From Planctomycetota bacterium (GTDB taxonomy: Bacteria; Planctomycetota; UBA1135; GCA-002686595): 44,879 nucleotides of DNA. Position 1 is the first letter of the stretch. Each line of letters starts with the position of its first letter. Of the stretch, positions 35,127-44,105 are shown piece by piece. A program made the position numbers and the translations under genes. The stretch covers positions 1 to 44,879 of the forward strand of contig JASLMK010000041.1 of NCBI GenBank assembly GCA_030746555.1, read 5' to 3'. The notes under the pieces are model-generated. The model saw only the letters and a list, made by a program, of their open reading frames with translations. It did no database searches and was not told where the DNA came from.

Positions 35127-36173
35127 ATGGAGATCACCGAGATCGCAGTCGAAGGATACGAGCGCGTCGCACGCTGCCGGGACGAGGCCACCGACCTGCA
35201 CGCGTTGATCGCCGTCCACGACACCACCCTGGGGCCGGCCTTGGGCGGATTGCGGATGTGGCCGTACGCCTCCGAGGACGAGGCGTTGTTCGACGTGCTG
35301 CGGCTCTCCAAGGGCATGACCTACAAGTCGGCCATCGCGGAGACCGGCTTGGGCGGCGGGAAGTCCGTCATCATCGGTGACCCCAAGCGGGACAAGAGCG
35401 AGGCCCTGTTCGAGGCGATGGGCCGCTTCGTCGAGGACTTCGGCGGGGAGTACATCACCGCGGAGGACATGAACATCGGCATCTCCGACTTGGAGTGTGT
35501 CCGCCGGGGCACGCGCTGGGTGACGGGGCTCTCGCGAGAATCTGGCAGCTCGGGCAACCCCAGCCCCTACACGGCCCTGGGCTGTGTGATCGGCCTGAAG
35601 GCGGTCCTCGAGGCGGCGTGTGGCAGCGAGAGCTTCGAGGGCAGGAAGGTCGTGATTCAGGGCGCCGGCGCCGTGGGCGGGCGTCTGGCGGTCATGCTCA
35701 AGGAGAAGGGCGCCGAGGTCGTGATCTGTGACATCGATACCGAGCGCACCGAACAGCTTCACAACGACCACGGATTCGAGCACGTCGACGACGAGGACCA
35801 CCTCGATGTGGAGTGCGACGTGTACGCCCCGTGCGCGCGCGGGGCGGGAATCAACGACGAGACTGTCGACCGCCTACGCTGCAAGGCCGTCGCGGGCGCC
35901 GCGAACAACCAGTGCCTCGAGCCGCGCCACGCCGAGAGCCTGCGCCAGCGCGGTATCCTCTACGCTCCCGACTTCGTCCTCAACGCCGGCGGCATCATCA
36001 ACGTCTCCGTCGAGCTGCTCGAAGGCGGCTACGACGAGGCGCGTGCCCTGGGGCGCATCGATCGGATCTACCCCAACCTCAAGCGAGTCTTCGAGATCTC
36101 CCGAAGCGAGCAGATCCCGACCAACGAGGCGGCCTTTCGCCTGGCCGAGGAGCGCCTCGCCGCCGGCCGCTAA
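35127..36173 (+). CDS. Leucine dehydrogenase (Glu/Leu/Phe/Val dehydrogenase family)
   Basis: The enzyme should oxidatively deaminate branched-chain amino acids with NAD. The 348-residue protein has normal length for leucine dehydrogenase. The substrate region reads GPALGGLRMWPYASEDEALF (36-55), with Lys67 in MTYKSA and Lys79 in GLGGGKSVIIGDP at the positions of the two family lysines, and Asp114 in TAEDMN matching the catalytic acid. The dinucleotide-binding motif is QGAGAVGG (178-185), and VAGAANNQ is the usual C-terminal signature. The upstream open frame is discounted because it overlaps a good promoter. Its stop is 5 bp from the convergent kinase stop. Confidence 0.92.
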   Translation: MEITEIAVEGYERVARCRDEATDLHALIAVHDTTLGPALGGLRMWPYASEDEALFDVLRLSKGMTYKSAIAETGLGGGKSVIIGDPKRDKSEALFEAMGRFVEDFGGEYITAEDMNIGISDLECVRRGTRWVTGLSRESGSSGNPSPYTALGCVIGLKAVLEAACGSESFEGRKVVIQGAGAVGGRLAVMLKEKGAEVVICDIDTERTEQLHNDHGFEHVDDEDHLDVECDVYAPCARGAGINDETVDRLRCKAVAGAANNQCLEPRHAESLRQRGILYAPDFVLNAGGIINVSVELLEGGYDEARALGRIDRIYPNLKRVFEISRSEQIPTNEAAFRLAEERLAAGR

Positions 36174-36178
36174 CCGGG

Positions 36179-37105
36179 CTACTCCTTGCGGAGGAAGTCC
36201 ACGAGATCGCTCTCGAGCTCGTCGAGGCCGTACTCGTTGACGACCAGACAGCGGTAGACGATCTCGGCAAGGGCGTCGGGAGTGTTGGGGTTGAGGCTCT
36301 TGGGCGGCGGGTAGCTGAGGAAGTACGAGAGGCTCAGCCGCTCGACGTCCCCGCCCTGCTCGCGCCCGGCGAAGTCCCAGGGGACGTCGTCGAAGGGGAG
36401 CACGCCCGTGAGGATCTCATACAGCATGACGCCGATCGCCATCACGTCCGCCTTGCTGTCGCGCAGCAACAGCGGGTTGTAGTGCGGCGTCGTCGTGACG
36501 ATGCCGCGCTCGTCGACGCGCATCGCAGGATCGATCATCAATACGCTGCCCGACGGCTTGATGACGACGTTCTCGGGCTTGAGGTCACCGTGGTAGTCGA
36601 GCTGGGTGCTCTGCTTGAGGCGCTGCAGGGAGCGCACGATGGTCAGGAACCAGTTCAAGCGGATGCCCTCGAGGGCGCGGATCTTCTCGCGCAGGGTCTT
36701 CCCGCGGGCGTACTCCAAGGCGACGATCGGGCGACCCTCGTGGGTGAAGACTTCGCGCACCTTCACTAGGTTGGGGCTCGAGGCCTGCTCGAGCAGGTCG
36801 CTCTCCGAGCGAATCAAGTCGTCTATCTCGTGGACGTCGAGGAAGTCGATGCGCACGCCGTCCTGACGGAAGAAGATCGCCTCGGCGGGGGTCTCGTCGG
36901 GGCTGATGCCGTCCGGCCGACGTTGGTCGGTGACCTCGAGGAAGCGCGTCACGTAGCGCCCGCCGCCGGCGACGTCGCCGACTTTCAGGGCGACCTTCTT
37001 GCCCTCTGCGTCCTCGGCCACGTAGACGAGCGCGAAGCCGCCGCGGGCCAAGAACTCGACCACTCGGTAGGAGCCGATGCGTTCGCCAATCTCGAGCTTG
37101 ATCAT
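36179..37105 (-). CDS. Atypical Ser/Thr protein kinase
   Basis: This 308-residue cytosolic kinase-like protein has a glycine loop LARGGFALVYVAED (19-32), VALK with Lys41, a catalytic loop YHGDLKPENVVI (171-182) with Asp174 and Asn179, and the metal-binding Asp192 in IDPAM where DFG is usual. An insert with many charged residues lies between the VALK Lys and the next helix (about 50-100). The activation-segment end reads TPHYNPLLL and helix F SKADVMAIGVMLYEILTG. Lack of the HRD arginine suggests no activation-loop control. No membrane helix or sensor domain is present. The start at 37105 is where similarity begins; the frame stays open to 37309. Confidence 0.86.
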   Translation of the reverse strand: MIKLEIGERIGSYRVVEFLARGGFALVYVAEDAEGKKVALKVGDVAGGGRYVTRFLEVTDQRRPDGISPDETPAEAIFFRQDGVRIDFLDVHEIDDLIRSESDLLEQASSPNLVKVREVFTHEGRPIVALEYARGKTLREKIRALEGIRLNWFLTIVRSLQRLKQSTQLDYHGDLKPENVVIKPSGSVLMIDPAMRVDERGIVTTTPHYNPLLLRDSKADVMAIGVMLYEILTGVLPFDDVPWDFAGREQGGDVERLSLSYFLSYPPPKSLNPNTPDALAEIVYRCLVVNEYGLDELESDLVDFLRKE

Positions 37106-37376
37106 GTGGGGGAGCGGTGGGCTGCTTCTCGATGTCGTGAGGTGGTGAGCGCGATCGCCTGGGGCGGCGTCCGCATGCCCACCCATCGAGACGGGTCCCC
37201 CTTCGCATTGAGGGTTTCGACCGCCATCGCTCCCCACTTCCGAGTTGGGGGACTGGAGCGGGGCATCCAATGCGGCGGGATTCCCCTGCCTGCGCCGGTG
37301 CCGGCCCACGGCGACGCGGGCGCAGGGCTAGGAGTGCGCAATCCTCCGCCGTGTCGGCGGGGAGGGCCGGGCCGCT
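37106..37376. other. Intergenic region between kinase and lipoprotein genes
   Basis: No gene is supported. Two inverted repeats are visible: CCCCA-CT-TCCG-AG-T-TGGGG at 37232-37250 (in the kinase leader on the minus strand) and CCGCCG-TGT-CGGCGG at 37346-37360, just after the lipoprotein stop on the minus strand. The second lacks a following T-run, so it is not a standard terminator. No clear promoter is seen. Confidence 0.35.
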
Positions 37377-37817
37377 TCAGACCCCGCCGCGGGACCCACC
37401 GGGAGGTGGCGTCGCCGACCCCGCCGTCTCCGTCTGCAGGGCCTCCAGGTCCACATCGAAGAGCCGGCAAGCGCCCTCGAGGGTCAGGATCCGGGCGGCC
37501 CCCTCCAGGAGCGGCCCGCTGCCCACGCACTCGGTTTCGGCGGTGTGCGGCGAGAAACGCCACGCGCGGCCGTGGCCGTCCACCAGGCCGAGCTCCTGCT
37601 GGTGGGCGTTGCGGACGCTGAAGAAGCGGCGCGAGGCGTCGCCCTGCTCGCGAAACTCGATCACGACGCCGACCACCGCGCCCTCGCAGACCACCTCCCA
37701 GGCGGCCGCCGGCCGGCACAGGGCCGGCTCACCGCGCACCACGCCCACGGGCGAGCGCTCGCTCACCTGAACGCAGGCAGCCAGGGCGAGACCGACGAGG
37801 AGGGCGAGGAGGCGCAC
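37377..37817 (-). CDS. Hypothetical lipoprotein
   Basis: I do not recognise the family of this 146-residue product. It starts with a lipoprotein signal peptide MRLLALLVGLALAAC, with the lipobox LAAC and the modified cysteine at 15, so it is probably anchored to the outer face of a membrane. The mature part has four cysteines (CRP, VVC, ECV, ACRL), possibly two disulfides, and a Pro/Gly-rich end. The start is a GTG at 37815-37817 with GGGGAGGAG just upstream, a strong ribosome binding site. It is divergent from the methionine aminopeptidase gene by 95 bp. Confidence 0.72.
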   Translation of the reverse strand: MRLLALLVGLALAACVQVSERSPVGVVRGEPALCRPAAAWEVVCEGAVVGVVIEFREQGDASRRFFSVRNAHQQELGLVDGHGRAWRFSPHTAETECVGSGPLLEGAARILTLEGACRLFDVDLEALQTETAGSATPPPGGSRGGV

Positions 37818-37912
37818 GACTCCTCCCCTATCGGCTGCGCGGGGGCGGGGATGGGCATAGAATGGGCGTTCGTCTGGCCCGCAGCCCTCCTCGTGGCACG
37901 GCGAACCCCATC

Positions 37913-38818
37913 ATGACCCAGACACTGGACAGCCACACCATCGAGTGCTGGCGCAAGGCCGGGAGGATCGCGGCGCGCTGCCGGGAGTGGGCCCGCGGGG
38001 CGATCCAGCCCGGCGTGACGGTGCGCAGCGTGCTGGAGGGTGTCGAGGCGCTGATGCGCGAGGACGGAGGGCAGCCCGGTTTCCCCGCCCAGTCCTCTCG
38101 CAATCAGGTCGCGGCCCACTACTGCTCGAGCCCGACCGACGAATTGTGCTACGAGTCCGGCGACTGCGTGAAGGTCGACATCGGCGTGCACGTGGACGGG
38201 TACGTGGCGGACACGGCGACCACCGTGGACCTCTCCCCCGACGGGCGCTGGGAGATGCTGATCAGCGCCTCCTCCGACGCCCTCGCCGCTGCCATCACCC
38301 TCGTCGAGCCCGACCTGCCCGTGGAGCGGATCGGGGCTGCCGTGGAGCGCACGATCACCGACGCGGGCTTCCAACCCGTGCGCAACCTGACCGGCCACGG
38401 CCTCGCGCGCTGGAAGGTCCACACGCCGCCGCAGATCCCCAACTACGGCGAGCGAGGAGGCGGGCGGCTGCAGGCCGGTTCGGTGATCGCCATCGAGCCG
38501 TTCAGCTGCACCGGTCGCGGGATCATCACCGAGCGCGGCCGCGCCGAGGTCTTCATGATGGTGCAACCCCCCAAACGGGCCAAGGGCCTCGATCGCGACC
38601 TGCTCAAGGCCATCGCCTCCTGGCGTGGGCTGCCCATCGCCCGGCGCTACTTCTCCGAGTTCGATCCGGCCGTCCTCGAGGACACGCTGTCCAAGCTCGC
38701 CCGCCAGGGGGCCCTGATGCGCTTCCCGCCCCTGACCGAGAGAGACGGTGTGATGGTGGCGCAGACCGAGCACACGCTCTTCCTCGGGCCGGACGGCGTA
38801 GAGGTCCTCACGGCGTGA
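37913..38818 (+). CDS. map: Type II methionine aminopeptidase (archaeal-type)
   Basis: The enzyme removes the N-terminal methionine of new proteins. The 301-residue sequence fits type II MetAP, usual in archaea and eukaryotes, rather than bacterial type I (about 250-265 residues). Metal ligands are Asp89 (KVDIGVHVDG), Asp100 (ADTATT), His162 (NLTGHGLARW), Glu195 (IAIEPF) and Glu286 (AQTEHTLF). NLTGHG, the HxxPxIPNYG stretch (170-179) and a helical insert of about 60 residues between His162 and Glu286 are type II traits. The last residues follow the archaeal pattern RFPPLTERDGVMVAQTEH. The start at 37913 agrees with the family. Its stop overlaps the next gene's GTG (GTGA). Confidence 0.92.
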   Translation: MTQTLDSHTIECWRKAGRIAARCREWARGAIQPGVTVRSVLEGVEALMREDGGQPGFPAQSSRNQVAAHYCSSPTDELCYESGDCVKVDIGVHVDGYVADTATTVDLSPDGRWEMLISASSDALAAAITLVEPDLPVERIGAAVERTITDAGFQPVRNLTGHGLARWKVHTPPQIPNYGERGGGRLQAGSVIAIEPFSCTGRGIITERGRAEVFMMVQPPKRAKGLDRDLLKAIASWRGLPIARRYFSEFDPAVLEDTLSKLARQGALMRFPPLTERDGVMVAQTEHTLFLGPDGVEVLTA

Positions 38819-39519
38819 GGATCGCCCTGGTCACCGGAGCGGACGAGCCGCTCTGCGCAGTGGCCTCCCACACGCTCGCGCTGCTGCCCCGCCTGCGCGA
38901 AGTGGCGCACGTGGACCGCTTCGTCGCCGACGATCAGCTAGAGCGCGCCGCCCCCCAAGACGGGGAATCGCCGCTCCCCGTCTCCGCGTTGCGACCGCGC
39001 GAGTTCGACCAGATCGTCTACCAGGTCGCCGACGAGCCGCGCTGCGCGTTCATGACCAAGCTCGTCCGGGCCGTAGGCGGCACGGTGGCCCTTTACGACT
39101 GGGCCCTGCCCGACCTGGCGGCAGCGGCGTTCCCGGCACTGGCGGCGGGGGGCTGGCGCGGGTGGGCGGTCGCCTTGCGGGAGGGCGGGCCGGCCCAGGC
39201 CACCGCGTGGCGTAGAGCGCGCCGGTCCGGCGAGCCGCCCGCCACCTTGACCCTCAACCGCTCGATCGTTCGCCACGCCGATGCGTTCCTGGTCCACTCC
39301 GAGGAGATCGGCCTGGCCGTGCGCACCGACCGCAACGCGCGCACCGCCCTGGCCGTCGTGCCCGGCGGCAGCGGGCGGGAAGGCGTCGATGAGGTGTGCC
39401 CTTGGGGCGAGGTCGCCCGCCGCTGGGTGGGCGCCCTTGCGACCTTCCCCCACGCACACAGCGCCGGCAGGCCCCTCGTCCGCCTCGCTCTGGAGGCTGC
39501 GTCTGGGCGCGGCGGCTGA
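38815..39519 (+). CDS. Glycosyltransferase-like protein lacking the donor domain
   Basis: This 234-residue product starts with a GTG overlapping the upstream stop (GTGA), so it is coupled to the aminopeptidase. The sequence resembles the N-terminal acceptor half of family-4 glycosyltransferases: IALVTGADEP at the start, FDQIVYQVADEPRCAFMTKL then GGTVALYDWALPDLAAAA, and LNRSIVRHADAFLVHSEEIG. The C-terminal Rossmann domain that binds nucleotide sugar is missing; the protein stops after VVPGGSG and about 50 further residues. It may be a decayed transferase or a binding subunit. Recognition rests on pattern only. Confidence 0.6.
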   Translation: MRIALVTGADEPLCAVASHTLALLPRLREVAHVDRFVADDQLERAAPQDGESPLPVSALRPREFDQIVYQVADEPRCAFMTKLVRAVGGTVALYDWALPDLAAAAFPALAAGGWRGWAVALREGGPAQATAWRRARRSGEPPATLTLNRSIVRHADAFLVHSEEIGLAVRTDRNARTALAVVPGGSGREGVDEVCPWGEVARRWVGALATFPHAHSAGRPLVRLALEAASGRGG

Positions 39520-39537
39520 GCGCCTCCCGCGAGCGCA

Positions 39538-42195
39538 TCAGTCCAAGAGGTCGCGCAGGGCCTCGAGCTCGTTGAGGGCCTGCAGCGGCGTCATGTTCTG
39601 CACGTCGAGCTCGGCCAGGCGGCGCTCCGCGGGGCTGGGGCCGGACGCGAACAGGCTGAGCTGTCCCGAGCCGGGAGCGGACTGGGCCGACGCCTCCGCG
39701 CCCGAGGCGATGCGCGGCGCGAGGTGCTCGGCGTCGTCTTCGATGTCGGCCAGGATCGCCCGCGCCCGCTCGAGCACCCCGGCGGGCACGCCGGCGAGGC
39801 GTGCCACGTGGATTCCGTAGGAGCGATCGGTGCCGCCGTCGATGATCTTGTGCAGGAACAGGATCTCCTCCTCCCACTCCCGCACGGCGACGGTCTTGTT
39901 GCACACTCCGCGCAGTCGCTCGGAGAGGTCGGTCAGCTGGTGGTAGTGGGTCGCGAACATGGTCCGCGCGCCGACCTTCTCGTGGACGTGCTCGACGATC
40001 GCCCAGGCGAGGGCCAGGCCGTCGAACGTGCTCGTCCCGCGCCCGACCTCGTCCAACACCACCAGCGAGCGCTCCCCGGCGTTGTTGAGGATGTTGGCAA
40101 TCTCGATCATCTCCACCATGAACGTGGACGCGCCGCGGCCGATGTCGTCGGCAGACCCGATGCGCGTGAAGATGCGGTCTACGATGCCGATGCGCGCCTT
40201 TGCGGCGGGGACGTGGGAACCGATCTGCGCCAGGAGCACGATCAGGGCCGTCTGTCGGATGTAGGTCGACTTGCCCGCCATGTTCGGCCCGGTGAGGATG
40301 GTCACCAGGGATCCTTCGCGGTCGAGGAGGCTGTCGTTGGGCACGAACGGCTCGCCGTCACACGCCAGCTCGATGACCGGGTGGCGGCCGTCGGTGATCT
40401 CGATCACCTCTGACTCGTCGATCTGCGGCGGCGCGTAGCGGTGGTCGGCGGAGTGCTGGGCGAGGGCCGCGAGCGCGTCGATCTCCGCCACGGCCCGGGC
40501 GGTCTCGAGGATGCGCCGAACCTCCGCCGCAACGGCCTCGCGCAGCTCGCAGAACAGGTCGTACTCGAGGTCCTTGGCGGTCTCCTCGGCCTTGAGCACC
40601 TCGGTCTCGAATTCCTTGAGCTCCGGGGTGATGTAGCGCTCGGCGGACTTGATCGTCTGCTTGCGGATGTAGTGCTCGGGGGCGCTCGAAACCTGTCCGC
40701 GCGGGACCTCGATGAAGTAGCCGAAGACCGAGTTGAACCCGATCTTCAGGCCACTGATGCCCGTGCGCTCGGCCTCCTCGGCCTGGAAGCGGGCCATCCA
40801 GCTCTTGCCGTCGCCCGCGATGCGCCGCAGGTCGTCGAGGCGCTTGGAGTGGCCGTCGCGGATCATGCCGCCCTCGCGCAGGCCGATCGGCGGCTCGTCG
40901 CTCAGGGTGGAACGGATCTCCCCGATCACGTCCTCGAGAGAGTCGAGCTCGTCGGTGAGCTTTGAGAGGGCGGCGGAGTAGACGCCCGCTAGGGCCGCCT
41001 TCAGCGGGCCGACCGGCTCGAGGGAGCCGGCGAGGCCGACCAGATCGCGCCCGTTGGCGCGGCCCGTGGAGGTCTTGGCGACGAGGCGCTCGATGTCGCG
41101 GATGCCGCCGAGTCGCGCGCGGGCGTCCTCGCGCAAGAAGGGCTGGTCGACGAGCTCGCTGACCCCCTGTTGGCGGCGCAGGATGGGAGCGACTTCGCTC
41201 AACGGCGAGAGCACCCAACCGCGCAGCATCCGGCTGCCCATGGGCGTGAGGGTTGCGTCGATCGTGGCCAACAGCGTCCCCTCCACGCGCCCCTCGCGCT
41301 GGGTTCGCACCAGCTCCAAGCAGGAGCGGGTGGCGCGGTCGAGGACCAAGAGGCCGGAGCTCTCGACGCGCTCCATGGCTCCGACGTGCTCGCAGGCGCC
41401 GCGTTGGGTCTCCTGGAGGTACTCGATCAGCGCTCCGGCGGCGGGGACGATGAGCGAGTCGTCGGCGACGCCGAAGCCCTCGAGCGTTGCGAGGCCGAAG
41501 TGCTTCTTGAGGGCTCTCAACGCCGTCTCGGGCTCGAATCGCCAGGGATCACGCTCGGTGAGGCCGCCGCCGAGCAGCCTGCGTACCCCTGCAGAGAGCT
41601 CGGGGTGGCGCTCGTCGGAGGCGGGTGACCACAGGAGCTCCGCGGGAGCGATGCGCCCGAGCTCGTCGGCCAACTCGGCCGCGGCGATCTCGGCCACCTG
41701 GAGGCGACCGGTGGACAGGTCGACCCAGGCGATGCCCGCAGCTTCACCGGCGAGGGCGATGGCAGCCAGGTAGTTGTTCTCGCGAGCGTCGAGGACGTCC
41801 TCCTCGGTGAGCGTTCCGGGCGTGACGACGCGCACGATGCCGCGTTCGACGATGCCGCGCGTGGTCCGCGGATCGCCGAGCTGCTCGCAGATCGCCACCT
41901 TGAAGCCCTTGCGGACCAGGCGCAGGAGGTACCCCTCCACCGACTTCACCGGCACGCCCGCCATGGCGTAGGCGCCCTCGCCCTTCGAGCGGGAGGTCAG
42001 GGTGATGGAGAGCTCGCGTGCCGCGACCTCGGCGTCCTCGTGGAAGAGCTCGTAGAAGTCCCCCATGCGGAAGAACAGCAGGGCGTCGGGCTGCTCCTTC
42101 TTGGCGCGCCAGAACTGCTCCATCATCGGAGTCGAGCCCTTGCCGCCAGAGGGCCGGGAGGGTTGCCCGGCGACGATCACGGTGTTCTTCGGCAT
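39538..42195 (-). CDS. mutS: DNA mismatch repair protein MutS
   Basis: MutS recognises mismatches and recruits MutL. The 885-residue protein has the mismatch-contact motif GDFYELF with Phe47-x-Glu49, connector and lever domains, and the ATPase: Walker A GPNMAGKST (636-644), Walker B LVVLDE (711-716) and VGRGTSTFDG. The C-terminal end has LSLFASG, similar to beta-clamp binding motifs, then the tetramerisation-type helix. Length is normal for MutS1. A TATCCT box lies 11 nt before the ATG (42207-42212, minus strand), implying a leader of only a few bases. MutL is not in the window. Confidence 0.97.
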   Translation of the reverse strand: MPKNTVIVAGQPSRPSGGKGSTPMMEQFWRAKKEQPDALLFFRMGDFYELFHEDAEVAARELSITLTSRSKGEGAYAMAGVPVKSVEGYLLRLVRKGFKVAICEQLGDPRTTRGIVERGIVRVVTPGTLTEEDVLDARENNYLAAIALAGEAAGIAWVDLSTGRLQVAEIAAAELADELGRIAPAELLWSPASDERHPELSAGVRRLLGGGLTERDPWRFEPETALRALKKHFGLATLEGFGVADDSLIVPAAGALIEYLQETQRGACEHVGAMERVESSGLLVLDRATRSCLELVRTQREGRVEGTLLATIDATLTPMGSRMLRGWVLSPLSEVAPILRRQQGVSELVDQPFLREDARARLGGIRDIERLVAKTSTGRANGRDLVGLAGSLEPVGPLKAALAGVYSAALSKLTDELDSLEDVIGEIRSTLSDEPPIGLREGGMIRDGHSKRLDDLRRIAGDGKSWMARFQAEEAERTGISGLKIGFNSVFGYFIEVPRGQVSSAPEHYIRKQTIKSAERYITPELKEFETEVLKAEETAKDLEYDLFCELREAVAAEVRRILETARAVAEIDALAALAQHSADHRYAPPQIDESEVIEITDGRHPVIELACDGEPFVPNDSLLDREGSLVTILTGPNMAGKSTYIRQTALIVLLAQIGSHVPAAKARIGIVDRIFTRIGSADDIGRGASTFMVEMIEIANILNNAGERSLVVLDEVGRGTSTFDGLALAWAIVEHVHEKVGARTMFATHYHQLTDLSERLRGVCNKTVAVREWEEEILFLHKIIDGGTDRSYGIHVARLAGVPAGVLERARAILADIEDDAEHLAPRIASGAEASAQSAPGSGQLSLFASGPSPAERRLAELDVQNMTPLQALNELEALRDLLD

Positions 42196-42266
42196 GGCGC
42201 GGGGAGAGGATACGGCACAGGGGCGGATTTCGTGCCTCCCGGCGCCCTCGGCCCCCCGTTTTGGCC

Positions 42267-42275
42267 TGCTATCCT
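42267..42275 (+). promoter_or_regulatory. Extended -10 for the acyltransferase gene (leaderless spacing)
   Basis: TGC-TATCCT forms an extended -10 (hexamer 42270-42275) ending 6 nt before the ATG at 42282. Transcription would begin at the start codon, and no Shine-Dalgarno site is present. Confidence 0.4.
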
Positions 42276-42281
42276 GGCCGC

Positions 42282-43580
42282 ATGATCGTGAAGCTGTGGG
42301 CCTCGGCCGCCCGGCTGGCGGAACAGACTCCGCCCACCCGCAACCGCACGATCGACCTGCTGCGCGCGCTGTCGATCCTCGTCGTTGTGCTCGGCCACTG
42401 GCTGATGGCCGCCCCGTGGATGCAGGACGGCGTCGCCCGCGATGGCCATCTGCTGGTGGCCGCTCCCTGGTTCCGCTGGCTGACCTGGCTCGCCCAGGTG
42501 ATGCCCGTCTTCTTCTTCGTTGGCGGCTTTTCCAACGGCGTCACCTGGGACGCTGCCCGCCGCGACGGCCGCGGCTACGCGGAGTGGCTCGACGCGCGCA
42601 TGCGGCGCCTGATGCTGCCCGTGACCGGGCTGATCGGCTTCTGGGCCGTCGCCTGGGTGATCGCTTCCGTTGCGGGCGTCTCGCCCGCCAAGATCACGAT
42701 CGCCTCGCGCATCGCCATGCTGCCGACCTGGTTCCTGGCCGTGTACTTCGCCGTGGTGATGCTCGCGCCGGTGATGCGGGAAGCCTGGCGACGGTTCGGC
42801 ACCGCCACGATCGTCGTGCCGCTTCTCCTCGCCGCCCTAGGGGACGTGGCCTTCTTCGCGTGGGACGCCCGAGGAGCGGGCTGGCTGAACTATCTGTTCG
42901 TCTGGCTCGGCGTCCACCAGCTCGGATTCGTCTGGTTGGACCGTCACTGGCGCTCGCCCCGACAGCAATGGGCCCTCGTGCTCTGCGGCGCGATCTGCCT
43001 GCTCGTGATGACGAGGGCGGGCCCCTGGCCCGTCAGCCTGGTCGGCGTTCCAGGCGAGGACGTCAGCAACACGACGCCGCCGCACCTGCCACTGCTCGCT
43101 CTGGCGGCCATCCAGTTCGGCGTGGTGCGCCTGGCCGAGCCGGCCCTCGCTCGCCTCTTGGAGCGGCGCACTCCGTGGACGGCGACCGTGCTGACCAACG
43201 GGATGATCATGACCGTCTTCCTGTGGCACTCGACGGTCATGATGCTGGCGTTCGGCGCCGCTCTGCTCCTGGGAGGCCTGGGGCTGCAGAGCGAGCCGGC
43301 GAGCGGTGCCTGGTGGCTGGCACGCATCCCCTGGCTGGGGGTCTTCGGCCTCGGGCTGGCGGTCTTCGTTGCGCTGTTGGCCCGCTTCGAGCGCCCGGCT
43401 CCGGCGGCCTCGCCCGCGGCGGGGGCGGTCCGCCAGGTGGCGGGGAGCGCCCTGGCTTGCGGAGGGATCGCCGCCCTGGTGCTCACCGGCCTCGGCGGCG
43501 AAGGGGCCGTGGCCGGTGATCTGTGCGCCCTGGTCCTGCCCTTCGCGGGCGCACGCCTCGCGGGCTACAGCGGGCGTTGA
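42282..43580 (+). CDS. Acyltransferase-3 family membrane protein
   Basis: The 432-residue polytopic protein matches the acyltransferase-3 (OafA/NodX-like) family, which O-acylates glycans or lipids at the membrane. The signature RNRTIDLLRALSILVVVLGHW (20-40) contains the family Arg28 and His39. About ten to eleven membrane helices follow, with YAEWLDARMRRLMLPVTGLI after the second. It lacks a C-terminal SGNH domain. The frame is open upstream through the mutS start region, but the ATG at 42282 gives the normal N-terminus. The substrate is unknown. Confidence 0.87.
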   Translation: MIVKLWASAARLAEQTPPTRNRTIDLLRALSILVVVLGHWLMAAPWMQDGVARDGHLLVAAPWFRWLTWLAQVMPVFFFVGGFSNGVTWDAARRDGRGYAEWLDARMRRLMLPVTGLIGFWAVAWVIASVAGVSPAKITIASRIAMLPTWFLAVYFAVVMLAPVMREAWRRFGTATIVVPLLLAALGDVAFFAWDARGAGWLNYLFVWLGVHQLGFVWLDRHWRSPRQQWALVLCGAICLLVMTRAGPWPVSLVGVPGEDVSNTTPPHLPLLALAAIQFGVVRLAEPALARLLERRTPWTATVLTNGMIMTVFLWHSTVMMLAFGAALLLGGLGLQSEPASGAWWLARIPWLGVFGLGLAVFVALLARFERPAPAASPAAGAVRQVAGSALACGGIAALVLTGLGGEGAVAGDLCALVLPFAGARLAGYSGR

Positions 43581-43643
43581 ACGAGACGTCGCGGAAGGAT
43601 GGAGAACCGACGGCGCAGCGTCCGTACTCTCTGGAGAGGCGCC

Positions 43644-44105
43644 GTGCGGGGCGACTTGGAGATGAAAGGCGGCAGGGATAGCACTCTCTCGCGACGATGG
43701 GCCGGGCCGGGCGCGGCGGGCCTGGCCCTGGCGCTTTGCGCCTGCCGGTCGGTGGACGCCGCCGGAGGGGGCGAGCGCGCCTCCGGCGGCCATGCCACGC
43801 TCGTGGAGGCCGAGCATGACGTCTCGGTCCATCTGCAGCTCTCGGTCGTCGAGGTGCGACTCGTCGACGGCGTGCGGGAGGTCGAGGCACGCCTGACCCA
43901 CCCCGGCCTCGGCCTCGCCTTCGAGTGGAGCGTCGCCTGGTTCGACCGCGCCGGCGAACCCCTCTATTCCCCATCGGCGCGTTGGCGCCGGCTGAGTCTC
44001 GGTGCGGGGGAGTCGGCGCAGATCCGTTTCTCGGCTCCCGCTGCCCCAGGAGAGAGCTGGCGCCTGCTGGCCCGGGCGGCCAAGGGCGGGAGGGCGCCGC
44101 GCTGA
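43644..44105 (+). CDS. YcfL-like (DUF1425) lipoprotein
   Basis: The product has a lipoprotein signal (AGPGAAGLALALCACRS, probable modified Cys after LCA) and a beta-rich domain resembling DUF1425/YcfL: VEARLTHPGLGLAFEWSVAW then FDRAGEPLYSPSARWRRLSL, with the WFDxxG core. YcfL-type proteins are periplasmic and of unclear role. The start is uncertain: a GTG at 43644 has GGAGAGG four bases upstream, an ATG at 43662 gives a tidier signal peptide, and an ATG at 43599 is also in frame. The stop overlaps the first codon of the GIY-YIG frame. Confidence 0.62.
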   Translation: MRGDLEMKGGRDSTLSRRWAGPGAAGLALALCACRSVDAAGGGERASGGHATLVEAEHDVSVHLQLSVVEVRLVDGVREVEARLTHPGLGLAFEWSVAWFDRAGEPLYSPSARWRRLSLGAGESAQIRFSAPAAPGESWRLLARAAKGGRAPR

